Of a stretch of DNA of 64,000 bases, positions 33,102 to 45,546 are shown in pieces. The stretch comes from Rhizomys pruinosus. Taxonomy: Eukaryota > Chordata > Mammalia > Rodentia > Spalacidae. A model generated the notes under the pieces. It searched no databases. It was not told where the DNA came from and saw only the letters and a program-made list of their open reading frames with translations. Location of the stretch: assembly GCA_009823505.1 (NCBI GenBank), contig VZQC01009572.1, positions 872,355-936,354 on the forward strand, read 5' to 3'. Numbering within the stretch: position 1 is the first letter of the stretch; the number at the start of each line of letters is the position of its first letter. A program made the translations under genes and the position numbers.

Positions 33102-34929
33102 GAGATGGAAAGAAGGCTGAGTGACAAGGCAAGAAGGCAGTTAGCCAGAACAGACTTTGCCCAGGGAACAGGAGCAGTCCTCTGGCCATCCCAGAACCCA
33201 CTGCTCTGCCTTTGAGGATGGCCGTGGCAAAGTCATCATGTTCCATACCAATTTTTACTTTCTAATTGCAAAACTGAGGATTTCTTATTGCTAACTTGGA
33301 GTCAGAAAAGAGCATTTATCTGAAATTTGATTTGTGGTAAGAAACAGATGTAACCTCAAAAAGAATTAATCTCATGTGTGCAGAGAGCATTTTTTGCATG
33401 AACTCACAAAAATATCCAAGAAAAGTAAATAATGAGTATCTAATTTCCCTCTGTGTAATTGGACTAATTATATAACTCAGATTATAACAGTGCTTGGGTA
33501 AACATAATGATATCTTATTTGCTGCCAGTTCCCTTAGTTTAGTTAATCAATTACTTTTCTCATTCTTCAGGTATCATTAAGGCCACTATAATTGAAGTAT
33601 ACTATACCAGAGTTCCAAATTCAACCCCAGATACCTAAGAAATGTATAAACAGAGGGAAATATCAATTCTGAATATACTATTTAATCATAAGTTTCAAGG
33701 AAAAATAATACATGTTAATGGTGAAATTAAAGGCTTTAAGATCTAATTTGATTACTTTCTGTGACCATTGCTTATAACTTGGCTTGCTGCTCAGTTTATC
33801 AAGATGACTTTGCCTTTCACAAGGGGGTAAAAGCAATTAACAAGTGAGCACCCATGCTAGAGTTCCAGTGGATGGTTTGCACTGGATAATTTTCATCAGA
33901 CACCACCTTGTGTTCTGAATCCCTTAGCTGCTAACAAGCACTACCAAGCTAACGGGCCGGCCATAAATAGCACCATTAGTTGTTTGTATATATGACAAAG
34001 GTGTCTAATGGACCAATATCCCACACTTCCCCATAGCAGCAGGACTTATTTTACAATGGGTTATTATGCTAATCGGTTGTAAAATAGTATAGAAAAATGC
34101 CACGGCTGTAATGTATTTACCCCTGTAGACAAGGGGGGGGGTGCTTTGCAAGCAATTATCATGAATTATTACACTATCTACAAAACAATTACTGTAGACT
34201 CATGTGTTTCAGTTTCCCAAGTTTATTACCATTAGCATGCACACGGAGAAAATAATTGAGCAAGCCACTCAAATCCACACTTGCAAACATCGCAGTCTGT
34301 AGGAGCCATGGCAGTGTAGATGCTGCCTGGCTCCCTCCTCCCCCATGTTCTCCATTCTAGAAGAGACTTTTCTTCTAAAATGCATCAAGTACTTTTAAGA
34401 AACAAATTAAACAGCGGCTGTAATTTAGAGTGCAATTAGGTGAGCTACTTTCCCTTTTTTTTCTTTTACCTCCAATTACCACGAGTAACCTGTGCACAAC
34501 CACCACCACTGTCTCCTCTCAGGGCCAGCTATTGCTTCCTGGTATGATGGAATTTGGCCACAAAGGCTGAGACGAGGCCCCCAAAGGGGGAGAGGGGCTC
34601 AGCTCAACCATTTCTCTTTGTCTCCTTCTGTCTTGCTTATAACATCTGGGAGTCTTGCTCACTGGGCCTTATACATCTACACTGAAAACTTCCACAGACA
34701 GAGTGTACCATGGTGAGCCCAGGCCAACCCTCAGCCAACCATTCTTCCCCAGCAAGTGTCAAAAGCATGTACTGTGCAAATGGAGGCTAAAAAAATAGGG
34801 TGTTGACAATATACAAGTCTGACCAGGCTGTCTTCTTATACCACCTTTAATTCCCCTCATCAGAATGGTCTTCAAACCCTGAAACTTCAGGTCTCTATCC
34901 ATCTTTAGCCTTCTCTCGAACCAAGTTCT
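33102..34929. other. Repeat-free AT-rich island, candidate conserved non-coding element
   Basis: About 1.8 kb with no repeat I recognise, in a window otherwise dense with them. 33480-34460 is rich in homeodomain-like TAAT cores (TTAGTTAATCAATTA, CAATTAACAAG, CACCATTAGTTG, GTGCAATTAGGTGAG), a POU-like TATGCTAAT and long non-coding A/T runs. No open frame of note. The conserved-enhancer reading is inference. Confidence 0.4.
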
Positions 34930-35262
34930 CTGCTCTCTGTCATCATAGGGCCTTTGCACAAGCTTCTTCTGCTGCTTAAAACTTTCTTTACATTACTGTC
35001 TGTATCTATTATCTAAGCAAACTTTAGGTTTCAATTGTCCCCTTTCATCTAACCTCACAATCCTTCCTCACCTATCACATTCTCAAGATACCACATCTCT
35101 TTCCTTTAAGACCCTTACTGTGTGTATAAAATTGCCTCTCGCTTGTATGATTATTTGCTTAACACCCTTCTTCTCTGTCTCCAACGGACTACAAGCCCCC
35201 TGAAAGAAGAAATCCACTTGTTTTACAGTGCCCAGCATCCTAGTAGATGCATCAAGAGTATT
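34930..35262 (+). mobile_element. L2 LINE 3' fragment
   Basis: GGGCCTTTGCACAAGCTTCT, TTCCTCACCTATCACATTC, GACTACAAGCCCCCTGAAAG and ACAGTGCCCAGCATCCTAGT follow the order of the L2 3' end. Heavily diverged, as expected for this age. Confidence 0.65.
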
Positions 35263-36899
35263 TCCAAATCAGTAAAATTTGTGCGCAAAGCCAGAAAGAT
35301 AAAGATGAACATGATGGTAAGAGAAGGATTCAGGGTCAGAATGGCTGAAATTGAGATTGCGGAAGGTGTTGACGGTGTGGAACTCAGTGTAATAATCATT
35401 CACAATGTAGAACAGGCTGTAAAAAGAATCAATGGGGATGAGAGCGCATGGAGAATTTTGAGGATCACCCAGAAAGTAGGTGGAAATGAGTTTTAAACTG
35501 TGGTAGCTGCACTATGCAACATACCATGTACCAGGGAAAATGAGCAGAGAAATCGTCAACAGGAGAAACCAATCGACTACAGCTTGGGGTGGAATATTGG
35601 GGCTAGGAGCCAAACTGAGAGCACTTCCGGGGAAATAAGAGGGAGGAAAATAGACCATCTGGATATGAACAGGCAGACAGAACTAAGCCTATGCCAGGTG
35701 TAATGTTCTTTTATGAAGGAAGAGATAGATCTGTCGCAGCAGGGATAGACAGAAGGGCCTGGAAAGACTGAGCAAGCTGGGAGGACACCAGAGGAGCAAC
35801 AGCAGGCAGCAGCGGGCCGGGACCACAGGACGCAGAATGGGAAGAGGAAGCTCGGTCAGCCAGGAAAGAACCAGCCGGGCCGAGACGTGACAGGGCCATG
35901 CAGAGAGCCGCAAGGAGCGGCTCACAATCTAGCCTTGGGCTTTCCCAGGGAGTAAGAAGCAAGGACTTCCACTGAGAGCAGTCAGGAACAACATGACCCC
36001 CGCCACCGGAAGCTTACAGTATCTGGCTCAGAGTCCTGCTCTGCAGTATGAAAGAGAAAAGCAGGCTACACTAGGAACATCTAGGCCACCCCAAAGGAAA
36101 AGAAAGCTTATAAGTAGCCAGAGAGGGCCCCATTCCACCGGAAGGTCCCTCTTCACCTTCTGTTAGTGCTCAGCTGAGCGCATTCACAGTGCCTCACGTG
36201 ACGGGCAGGAGGTGAGATTCCTCTCCTGACCTAGCGACGTGCCCATGCCTTAAATGCTGTTCTGATCAGATGCTAGCCACCAGCCTCAGGGAGAGCCATC
36301 CCAGCCTCACAGGGCACTGAGCAATGTCACCGGTCCTCAGCTGTTGATATCAGAATCAGCAATCGTTCGAACATGGGGACAGGCAGACACAGTTGGCAGG
36401 TTTGGTAAAAAAGAACTACCACTGGCAGGCCCAGAGTTTTCTTCAAACATACTTTTAATGGATAACTGCATTATATCCTTTCTAAAGGCACTTTTAAAAC
36501 TCAATAAATGATGGCTTACCACAGAGCACAACACAATCCCTTATAAGTTAAGCCCTTCTAGTGAATCACTTGTAATTACTGGGCATTTTCAAGCCCAAGG
36601 GATGTATAACTATATTATTGTATCTCTGTGATTTTTATGAAGTCAAGACAAGGAAACAAATCACAGTAACTGAATTAATATCTTCACTAGAGCGCATAAT
36701 AATCAAAGAAAACTTTAACATAAACCAAAAATCCATCATTACTAAATCATCATGTCTTTTCCTAACTAGTGCTTGGATTGTTGGTTCCCCCAAAGGGAAA
36801 GGTACCTAGGGAGAGGATGGGAGAAGGAGGGGGGAAAGAGCTGAAAGGGAGGGGGGACAGGAACAAAGGGGGGAGCAAGGGGCATCTGTTGGTCTCCTG
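35263..36899. other. Low-copy DNA with purine-rich and GC-rich patches
   Basis: No gene called: the 124-codon frame at 35122-35496 starts inside L2. 35740-35960 is relatively GC-rich, and 36800-36890 is a G/A-rich tract. 36540-36780 is AT-rich and repeat-free. Confidence 0.4.
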
Positions 36900-37310
36900 C
36901 AGCGGCTGAATTAACTATAAGCTAGTAGCTTAAAGCAGTGCAGTGTCTTTTCCTATAGATGTGGAGGTCAAAAGTGTGAATGCAAGGCACTGTGCAGCAG
37001 GTTTCTATAGGCTTCCAGGGAGAGTCTGTCACCTTGACTTTTCCAGATCCCTGTGACCAACCCTATCCATTGGCTCACAGCCCTTTCTCAGTCAAAAAGG
37101 TGCCGAGCTCCAACTCCACTCCCTTCGTCTTGCATCCTCCTCTCAACAAGAAAGAGATTATGTGGACCCCATCACCCCCATCGCGTAATCCAGGATCACT
37201 ACCCCTTTTGAATGCTAATTCATTTAAATCTGCAGAGCCCCCAAGGCTGTGTATGGTAAGAGCACAGGTTCCACCACGGGTTCCCATGAACATCTGGATA
37301 TTTCCAGGGA
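36900..37310 (-). mobile_element. Ancient LTR fragment, MLT/MaLR-like
   Basis: Antisense sequence with GTAGCTTAAAGCAGTGCAGT, CGCGTAATCCAGGATCAC, AATTCATTTAAATCTGCAGAG and CATCTGGATATTTCCAGGGAC in parts. It resembles the ordered landmarks of old mammalian MaLR LTRs. Family uncertain. Confidence 0.45.
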
Positions 37311-38841
37311 CACAGAGTCCCCTCCTCTACAAGTAAACCCACTTATGGACATTCTTCTTCAGGATCTATTTCTAAAAATAGTGCTGGCGAATCTTGGGGT
37401 CCACTCAAAGGTAGTCCCTTATTTATAAATAAAAGCCAGAGCAAGGTGGGCTAAAGGCCATCCAGCAAAGCACAGCCTATATTATTCACAGGTGACACCC
37501 AGGGCAGGTGATGTGAGCCCAGGGCCAATTCTTCATATTCCTTTGTGTCAGTAGCAAAGCCAGTTCCCTCCATGTGGAGTTGCTCCAAGGCTGGGCTTAG
37601 CAAGAAGCTCTAGCGTGATGTGTCTAGACTTTTGACATTGGGACACAATGTCATCTTCAAATTTCACACTTGAGAACATTGTACAATACACCCCCCCCCC
37701 CCAAAATCTCTTAATGCTTTAAGAAAATTTACAGCTTTGACTCAAGGCACACTCATAATCATCCCAGCACACATGTGACCTGCAGGCTCTAAAAACAGGA
37801 GAGCCAACCTCACCTGTACCACAAGATCATCAAAATGGTTAAGGGAGCTGATATGTGCACAGGGCTCAGAACCACAACTCAGGAGTCAAGTCCTGAATCC
37901 TGGGAACATGTCTCCTTCTGTGCCTGACCATTCTGCAGTCCTCTTCCTACCCCATGGGACATTTTAATTGAGTGTACCCTCCTGGGTAAAATCCCTTTGC
38001 TCCAGATGCAAGTTCTGCAATGCACACATGTTCACATGTCCTGTACTGAATCTGTCTGACTATGTCAGCTCATTAAGTACTAGTCACAATAGAAGCCTGC
38101 TCCAGGTTTAATACAGAGAGATGGCCTGCTGGTACACAATTATAATACAAGATAATATGTTCAAGTATTCTAAGACAAATTTGTACAATGTCCATGGGGC
38201 CTCAGAAGCCAGCAAGAACACAGAACTTACGGCAAATAGGAAAAAAGGGGTCATAACTGTCTCAAGTTTGACCCTTAGCAGGCTTCAGAGATGAAGGTGG
38301 ATAGGGAGAACACTAGGGAAGTAAAGGCTTGTAGGGTAAGATCACACTGATAGATTTGCCGGAGTCTTACCCAGACTTCCTTTTTGCAGACTCAGAAACT
38401 AGGTTCTGGAGTCTTAAAGCAGAGCCAACACTCAAGGTAAACTCACACTAACCACATTCAGAAGCCTGATCTGAAACACCAGATGGTCAATGTATTGTTT
38501 CCTATAAACGATAACTTGGATTAGAGAAATCCCATTGGTATGGCTGGCATATGTTTCCCCTGAAGACAAATCATAATCAAAAGGCTCATGATTGAACATG
38601 AAGGCAGGTGAAGGAGAGCTGTGCACTGCAAATGGGGCTAAGGTAGCCTGGTGTTCTCACGTTTGCTCTGATAAGCACAGGGCCTTCAAAGACAAGAACC
38701 CAGACGTCTCTCCCTTTTTTGTCTTCCTCATCCTTGACTCCCACCCCTCGCTGATGCCAAGTCTGTTTCTGTTCTAAAGTCTATTATTTTATTTTATTTA
38801 TTTTGTTTATACTTTTCTTGCTGTTATTACTAGATCTATTT
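37311..38841. other. Low-copy DNA
   Basis: About 1.5 kb without a recognised repeat or gene. It includes a 14-C run near 37690. Confidence 0.4.
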
Positions 38842-39010
38842 GTTTGCTTAGAGACAAGTTCTCCCTATGTAGCCCATGCTTGCCAGGAATTCACTATGTA
38901 GGACAGGCTGCCCTGGAATTGCAGCTATGGGGATACAATGACTTTTATCACCTGAGTTCTGAGGTACAGGTGTTTTGGGGATTATAGGTATATGCCACTA
39001 TTCCTACCTA
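38842..39010 (-). mobile_element. Old B1-like SINE
   Basis: AGAGACAAGTTCTCCCTATG, CACTATGTAGGACAGGCTGC and GGGGATTATAGGTATATGCC are in antisense B1 order, diverged and with internal extra sequence. Confidence 0.65.
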
Positions 39011-39025
39011 AAGGTCAGTTATCTT

Positions 39026-39176
39026 TTTTGGGTATTTTTTTGAGACAGGGTCTCCCTGTAGCCCCAGTTGGACTGGAACTCACTTTGTGGACCAGGCTGG
39101 CCTTGAACTCACAGAGATCCACCTACCTCTGCCTCCCAAGTGCTGGGATTAAAGACATGCATCACCATGCCTGGCT
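39026..39176 (-). mobile_element. B1 SINE, full length
   Basis: Antisense B1. A perfect 15-bp duplication, aaggtcagttatctt, lies at 39011-39025 and 39177-39191. Confidence 0.96.
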
Positions 39177-39319
39177 AAGGTCAGTTATCTTAATGATAAT
39201 CATGTTCATTTTGCTGACCTAGGAAAGGATCTCTTTGTTTTGTTTTGTTTTGTATATGAAATTCTCAAAAAATATTTTTTAAATTGGGCCAGCCCATTAT
39301 AAAGCTATTGTAATCCCTT

Positions 39320-40600
39320 TGGGATTTTTTTGGGGGGGTTGACTTTTTTATTATATATATATATTTTTTTTTAATCTAGACCCGTATACCCCACCCTATC
39401 CCCCCACCCCACTAGAGCTCACGCATTCTGCCAAACATGCTTTTCATCTCTTTCTCAGTCTTTCTCAAAATTCTCCATGTGGAAGTTGACTGTTGTGAGC
39501 AGAAGTTCACCATTTCAGTCAGTTCTTTAATGCAGTCCTTTCTGTTGTTGTTGGTGTTGTTGTTGTTGTTTCCAATATGCATCACTCCCAACTACTCGGA
39601 TAAAAGCTCAAGGGGCCGTGCACAAGAAATACTTACAACTAGGTAATTGGCACTAGCATCCACAGATGAGGGATACCATTCATCCTTTGTTTTTCTGGGA
39701 CTGTATTACTTCACTCAGCATGATGTCTTCTAGCTCCAGCCATTTTCCTGCAAAGCTCATGATGTCATCTTTCTTTACTGCTGCATAGAACTCCATTGTG
39801 TAGATGTACCACATTTTCTCTATCCACTCGTCAGTTGAGGGGCATTTGGGTTGGTTCCAGCTCTTTGCTATTGTGAAGAGAGCTGCAATAAACATGGCTG
39901 TGCATGTATCACTGTGGTGGGATGAGTCTTGTGGGTACATGCCCAGGAGTGGTATGGCTGGGTCAGGTGGCAAGTTCATTCCAAGTGTTCCAAGGGTTCT
40001 CCACACTGCTTTCCATAGTGGCTGCATGAGTTTACATTCCCACCAGCAGTGTATGAGTGTTCCCCTTTGCCCACAACCTCTCCAGCACTTGGTATCATTT
40101 GTTTTCTTGATCATAACCAGTCTTATTGGAGTAAGATGATATCTTAAAGTGGTTTTGATTTGCATTTCCTTAATGATTAGTGATGTTGAATACTTCTTAA
40201 GGTGTTTCTCAGCCATCTCTAATTCCTCCTTTGTGAAGTCTCTGTTCAGCTCTTTGCTCCGTCTATTGAGTGGGTCATTTGTTTTCTTTCTTCTTTGTTT
40301 TTTGAGTAGTTTATATATTCTGGAAATCAATGCTTTGTCAGATGTTTCTGTGGTGAAGGTTTCTTCCCATTCTGTGGGATTTCTCTTCACTTCCTTGACT
40401 GTTTCTTTTGATGTACAGAAGCTTTTGAGTTTAATGAGGTCCCACTTGTCAATTGTCGACATTAATTCTTGTGCAGCTGCTGTCTGATTTAGGAAGTCTT
40501 TTCCTACACCTATGTCTTGTAGTCTGCTGCCAACTTTTTCTTCTATCGCCTTCAGAGTTTGGGGTTTCGAAAGGATGTCTTTGAAACAGGTTTTTACATC
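39320..40600 (-). mobile_element. L1, 5'-truncated, ORF2 end plus 3' UTR
   Basis: Antisense L1: T-rich end, CCCCCCACCCC tract complement, AACATGCTTTTCATCTC, (TTG)n near 39548-39570, then ORF2 in reverse to about 40600. Among the least decayed L1 fragments here, since its ORF2 part stays open for 260 codons. Confidence 0.93.
39680..40600 (-). pseudogene. L1 ORF2 C-terminal fragment, 260 codons open
   Basis: L1 ORF2p C-terminal region, downstream of the reverse transcriptase. The frame is open from 40462 to 39680. Landmarks in order: MSTIDKWDLIKLKSFCTSKE, NDPLNRRSKELNRDFTKEEL, LIIKEMQIKTTLRYHLTPIR, CWRGCGQRGTLIHCWWECKL (the cysteine-rich segment), DPAIPLLGMYPQDSS and WNQPKCPSTDEWIEKMWYIY. Sequence from 40463 to about 40600 continues ORF2 in another frame. 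The endonuclease and polymerase domains are absent, so it is non-functional. Confidence 0.93.
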
Positions 40601-41140
40601 TCAGCTAAGACTCCTATCTCTCAGAAAGAGATAGAGGAGAGAGAGAGAGAGAAAGTTTGATTCCTATATATAGAGGACAATGAGGAATGAGTGGGACCAA
40701 GCCTAAAATATGAGTTGGATCTCATATGGGGTGGTAAACAGAAGACTGTGCAGTGTTGTGATCAACACACAACAGCCAGCCACTCTGCTGTCCCAGCTGG
40801 TCTCCCATCTGCTTGTCCCTATGAAAACCCCTGCCCAAGGCCTGGGCCTGGGACACTTCCAGAGGGGAGCCAGAAAGAGAGATCATTCCCCACTGCTTGT
40901 GAGTGTTGATCACTCTGGGAAGCATCTCTGGGCTGTAGAGCTGACGATGTGGCACTGACATGGGTCAGTCTAAGCACAGGGAAGAGACCCACTTTGGCAA
41001 AGGAGGTGAGAATATGTGAGCTTGGGAGACAGACTAATAAGAAAATGGCAAGTGCTCTTGGGTCCCTTGGGTCTCCTACCAAACTCTAAACACAGTTCAG
41101 ACCTGACAGCCATGCTGATCACTCATGGGTCATCCCCCTG
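40601..41140. other. Low-copy DNA with a short (GA)n
   Basis: (GA)n-like sequence at 40622-40655, otherwise unrecognised. Confidence 0.4.
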
Positions 41141-41144
41141 TCCT

Positions 41145-41235
41145 CTGGACCATGGGTCATCAAACATCTTCTAGAAAGGACTAGACAGTGTACATGTTCA
41201 GATTCTGAGCTGAGGGGTTTATATGGTAAAAGCAG
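41145..41235. mobile_element. Possible hAT/Charlie-like DNA transposon trace
   Basis: ATGGGTCATCAAACATCTTC and AGAAAGGACTAGACAGT resemble an old hAT end segment. Short and diverged. Confidence 0.35.
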
Positions 41236-41266
41236 CAAGCTCATGTTGGTACATGTTGGAACATCA

Positions 41267-41296
41267 AAGTTTGAGGGGTGTGTACCCCTCAAACTT
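41267..41296. repeat. Perfect inverted repeat, 13-bp stem and 4-nt loop
   Basis: aagtttgaggggt, then gtgt, then acccctcaaactt. It could form a stable hairpin in RNA or cruciform DNA. No T-tract or neighbouring gene indicates a role. Confidence 0.9.
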
Positions 41297-41299
41297 CTG

Positions 41300-42545
41300 C
41301 CACTGACCCTTTATTGAACTTGGGTGTGAGAAGTCGAACACGTTCACCTGGCATTATGACTTCCCATCCAGTTTCAGATATTCCATCCCATCCTTTCACA
41401 ACAGCTCACCGACTGGAATCCTTCCATGCCTGCTTCCATGAGCCAATGCCTGGTCATTGTCAAGGTCAGCTGCCATATTTCTGGTATTGATGCTCTTAAT
41501 TCTTTAACTCATGGGAAACGCCTCACTGGCTTACAGTAACTGCTGACCATTCTATTTTGCCTCAGCACCATTTTGAATATAAGTTGTATTTTTTCATATA
41601 TTAGAAGCAAGGACACAGTCTCCAGCTCTCTACCCTCTCACGAGGGGGATCCTCAATAGAACTAATCCTCATATCTGCTTTATAAATCTGCTCTCTGGTG
41701 CCCACTTTCTATGGGATAGCTAGACATGTCCTGCTGGCCTGCCTGCCTGCCTTTTCTCACTGTTAAACTATGCATGGACTGTATAAATAAGTCACCACGA
41801 CTTCATTTCTATCAATCACCATGTGACCCACTGCAATGTATACCCCCTAGCTTAAACCCAGTAGCTTGGATTTCCCATGAGGAATCCATTTGCATAACAC
41901 CCTAGACCCAATAAGGCATTGCCCCCCCAACATGTTCCATGACCTTTGGCTGTATATGTCTGTCTCTGTGTATGCCAATGTGTCTGTGGTCTGTATAACC
42001 TCCATGCAAAATGAGATAAGCACCTGAAAACACATGTGTTTATGTGTCGCTGACCAAGGTTTGGAATGTTGAACTAATGGGATTTCCTCTATATGTCTTG
42101 TTCTTATCCTAGAGTCATACACAGTGCACCAATCGTTAGGAATGCGTGAACCACAGTAGAGCAGCATTACTGCTATTCAACTGTATAAATACATCAGCAA
42201 AAGTGACCATTGCAATACACCAACAAAGAGTAGGGTGTGCTCATGTCAAACTTAATTAACAAAACAGACTGTAGCATAAACTTTACACACGGCCTTTCTC
42301 TGTGGACCTGGAGATTATGTTATCTCCCTCTTTGGTACAATGTCCTGCCATTACAACAATCCAGCCAGTGACAGGCTATACACAACAGTGGTCTCATAAG
42401 GGCCTGAAAAACTTCCACCTTGGTGGCATCATAGGCTTTTAAGTTTGGGTAAGGGCCCTCTCTAATGCTCGCACAAAGATGGAATCAGCCAATCAAGGAT
42501 ATTCAAGAACATATCAAGTCCTGCTCTACTGCTGTCTGTGTTACT
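41300..42545. other. Low-copy DNA
   Basis: About 1.2 kb with no repeat or gene recognised. Confidence 0.4.
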
Positions 42546-42775
42546 CATCTGAGACACAGTCTCACCCTGAACCTAGAGCTAGGAGAGTAGCAAGCCCCAG
42601 GGATCCAGCTATCGCCACCGCCCTGCCACCCCTATGCCCCAGCAATCCTCATAGTACTGGGGTTATGGGCCCACACCCAGCCATACCCAGCTGCCTAGGT
42701 TAGTGCTAGGATCTGAACTCCGGTCCCATGCTTGTTTTGCAAGCACGTTTATCCTCTGCACCCTCTCTCCAGCCT
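42546..42775 (-). mobile_element. B4-type SINE
   Basis: Reverse complement starts GGCTGGAGAGAGGGTGCAG, has GCTGGGTATGGCTGGGTGTG and GATCCCTGGGGCTTGCTAC, and ends GTGAGACTGTGTCTCAGATG: B4 order. Confidence 0.8.
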
Positions 42776-43371
42776 CTATGAGCATACCTTCATTGTTTAA
42801 GCAGCAGTGTCAATCCTGGACACTGATTTATTAATTTGAGTGTTTTCTCTCGGGTAAGGCTAATTCATCCATTTCTTCACGTATCACCATGCCAGACACA
42901 CAGTGGACTCTCCAGGGGGCTCACTGGGGGATTTAGTAAGTGCACTCCTTCCCCAGTACATATTCCAACCCAGAAGAGCAAGAATTCATCCTGTATCTCT
43001 AGCTCCATTGTGAAGTTTGCCTCGCAAATTAAGCTGTAATCAGAGCTGAAAGCAGTGTACTAGAGTAGAGACAAAAATTTATATAACTTTTGGCTGTCCC
43101 TCAAGATAGTCCCATACAGAATGCATCATCTCCATTCTATGACGATTAAGTCTGAAAGTCACCGAATGGCTGCCCTGTGTCGCGCAGCTTGGGCTGGGCT
43201 GATCACAGAAGTGCTGCTGCTCCAGGTCTTGGTTGCATGGCCTAGCTGGGATGCTTCACACTGCCCTCCTTTCTCCTTCACACCAAATGCGGCCATGGCC
43301 CTGACTTCATAATACAGCTCTGCCCAACTAAAGGAAACGCAAAAATCATTTCTTAAAAATCTCTTTCTCTG
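42776..43371. other. Low-copy DNA
   Basis: Nothing recognised. Confidence 0.4.
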
Positions 43372-43610
43372 AGCTAAAAAGATGGTTCAGCAGTTAAGAG
43401 TACTTGGTGCTCAAGTATGAGAACTTGAATTCAAATCCCAGCATGGATATAACAAGTGGAACGTGGCCCCGCGTGTACCTGTCACAGCAGCATGGAGGAA
43501 GGCAGAGACGGGACGCTGCTGGCCACTACCCTAGTCAAGAAAAGAATTAAGAGACTCTGCCTCAAAAGAATAAAACAGAATATGACAGAGGGGCAGAGGG
43601 GTACACCCAG
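43372..43610 (+). mobile_element. B4-type SINE
   Basis: Sense B4: GAGCTAAAAAGATGGTTCAGC, TTGAATTCAAATCCCAGCAT, and GAGACTCTGCCTCAAAAG at the end. Confidence 0.78.
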
Positions 43611-43621
43611 CATCCTCTTAT

Positions 43622-43623
<2 letters not shown>

Positions 43624-43672
<49 letters not shown>
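43624..43672. repeat. (CT)n microsatellite
   Basis: About 24 uninterrupted CT units just 3' of the B4. Confidence 0.97.
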
Positions 43673-43676
<4 letters not shown>

Positions 43677-43679
43677 GAT

Positions 43680-44750
43680 GATGTTATAATATCCTAAACA
43701 AGGAGTCTTTAAAACAAACAAGGCAACAGCTAAAAGATGAGGATTGCTGCGTTAGCCCAAAGAAATAGGGAAAATGCAGTTTTCAGCTCAAAAATAGCCC
43801 TCACTTTTCAGAAGCCTGGAGGGGTTCTTTGGTTCTCACTCTGCCGTTGATTGTACACTGGTTTTAACCTGGTCATAAGCAGTCCCTATATTGTGTACCC
43901 TGTTTATAGAACACGAGAATTTTGGTTTCATCAATTCACTATATCCAACACACTAGTACAAAAACATCATTTGCTTGGCCTGTGTTCCATTCGCATGAGA
44001 AACATAAGCAACTGTAAGCAGCATCCTGCCTGAACTGGAGAAACTACCATCTGGAGCCTGCAAATGGGAGTCAAAGGAGTCTCTGGAAGGAACAGAATGT
44101 GCAAAACCCACCTGGCTTCTATTATTGTTATAGAGCCTGTTCAAAAGACCGTGATCCGCTGACTCCCGCAGGGCTGAGACGGTAGTGAGGTGATCCAACA
44201 TATCCCCTGGCTATGCCTGGCTCTTAACAGAGCATGTCGCCAACAGCCCAAGGGAAAGGAAGGTTCTCAGCCCCTTGGTCTGCCTCCACCCTGGCTGGAT
44301 GCCTGGAGTTCAGTGGGTATACAATCCATTCTACAAGACAGATGGAAATTGAGTTACAGCAAATAAATCATATGGTGCTTCTTTTAGTAATGTCTTTCTG
44401 CAGGGAATCTTCCCGGTGACTAAGTGTGGCCTTGAACCTCCCTGATTAGCCACACAGATGTTTTATTGATATCTGACTCCTGCGAGAAATCTCTTATTTA
44501 AAGACTCTGGAGTTCCTCCACATGCAGAGCTCTGTCACCTGGCATGAGGAACTCTGTGAACTGGCATCTCACTTATTCTTCCTTCTTTCCTTTTAATGGG
44601 CTGCATTAATCAATACGATTTCTCTTCCCAGGTGACTGGCAATTTGAAGGTCTGTCCACACTCTGAAAAATCTCTGAACAAATTAGGGCCAAGGAAGCTA
44701 GTCTGTTGGGTAGCAAGGACTAGGTCCAGAGGGAAGACGATACCATTGGC
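43680..44750. other. Low-copy DNA
   Basis: About 1 kb, no gene or recognised repeat. Confidence 0.4.
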
Positions 44751-44753
44751 AGA

Positions 44754-45047
44754 ATTAGCTGAACAACAGTAGGTAAGCACCCACTGTGCAAGCCTGGGGA
44801 CCTGAATCCAGAGTCCAAGCACCCACATTTATAAAAACACAACAGACATGGCAGCCCACATCTGGAACCCAGCACTGAGAGAGAAAACATAGGAAGCTCC
44901 CAAAGAGTCACTGGCAATCTAGTATAGTCAAAATGGTAAGCTTCAAGTTCAGTGAGAGACTCTGTCTCCAAAAACTTAGGTGGAGAAGTGATTAAGAAAG
45001 ACACCTGGATGTCAAACTTCTGTGCACATGCAGCTGTCTGAGTAGGC

Positions 45048-45083
<36 letters not shown>

Positions 45084-45120
45084 AACACAAACACCCAGGC
45101 ACATGTATTCAACTCATCGA
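44754..45120 (+). mobile_element. B4-type SINE with (CA)n
   Basis: Sense B4: GCAAGCCTGGGGACCTGAAT, GACATGGCAGCCCACATCTG and GTGAGAGACTCTGTCTCC, then a (CA)n at 45049-45097. Confidence 0.75.
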
Positions 45121-45157
45121 AAATTAAATTTTTCTCTTTAAAAAAAATTTTAAAAGA

Positions 45158-45526
45158 TGACCAGTTAATATAATATCCCCCTCTTATCTAAAGGAAATAT
45201 GTTCTAAGACACCCCCCAGTGGATGCCTGAAAATTCAGATAGTACCAAACCTTATATATAGGCCCATGAAAGTTGACCTGATTACAAGATATTAATGGGT
45301 AAGTAGTATATACAATGTCAACATAGTGGACAAAGTGATAAATCACATCCTAGACAGAACTGAGCAGCCAGTGCCAGATTTCATTATGCTGTTCTGAACA
45401 AGATACATTTTAAAATTTATGAATTATTTATTTGTGGAATTTTTTATGTAATGATTTCAGACTATGATTGATCATGGGTACATAAAGCCAAGAAGGCAAA
45501 ACCACACATGAGGAAGGACTACTATA
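45158..45526 (+). mobile_element. Tigger-like (TcMar) DNA transposon fragment
   Basis: Ordered landmarks of a primate- and rodent-shared Tigger-derived element: CCCCAGTGGATGCCTGAAAA, GATAGTACCAAACCTTATAT, TTTATGAATTATTTATTTGT and GACTATGATTGATCATGGGTA. It ends near GGAAGGACTACTATAG. Non-autonomous; no transposase. Confidence 0.7.
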
Positions 45527-45546
45527 GTATTTGAAAAACAGAATAG

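Noticed and set aside
34492..34716. Possible small gene next to the repeat-free island
   Set aside because: 74 codons, no motif, no supported splice or promoter context.
35122..35496. 124-codon open frame
   Set aside because: It begins inside an L2 remnant and continues into low-copy DNA without motifs.
39804..40487. Plus-strand frames of 111 and 112 codons opposite L1 ORF2
   Set aside because: Shadows of the antisense L1 ORF2 reading frame.
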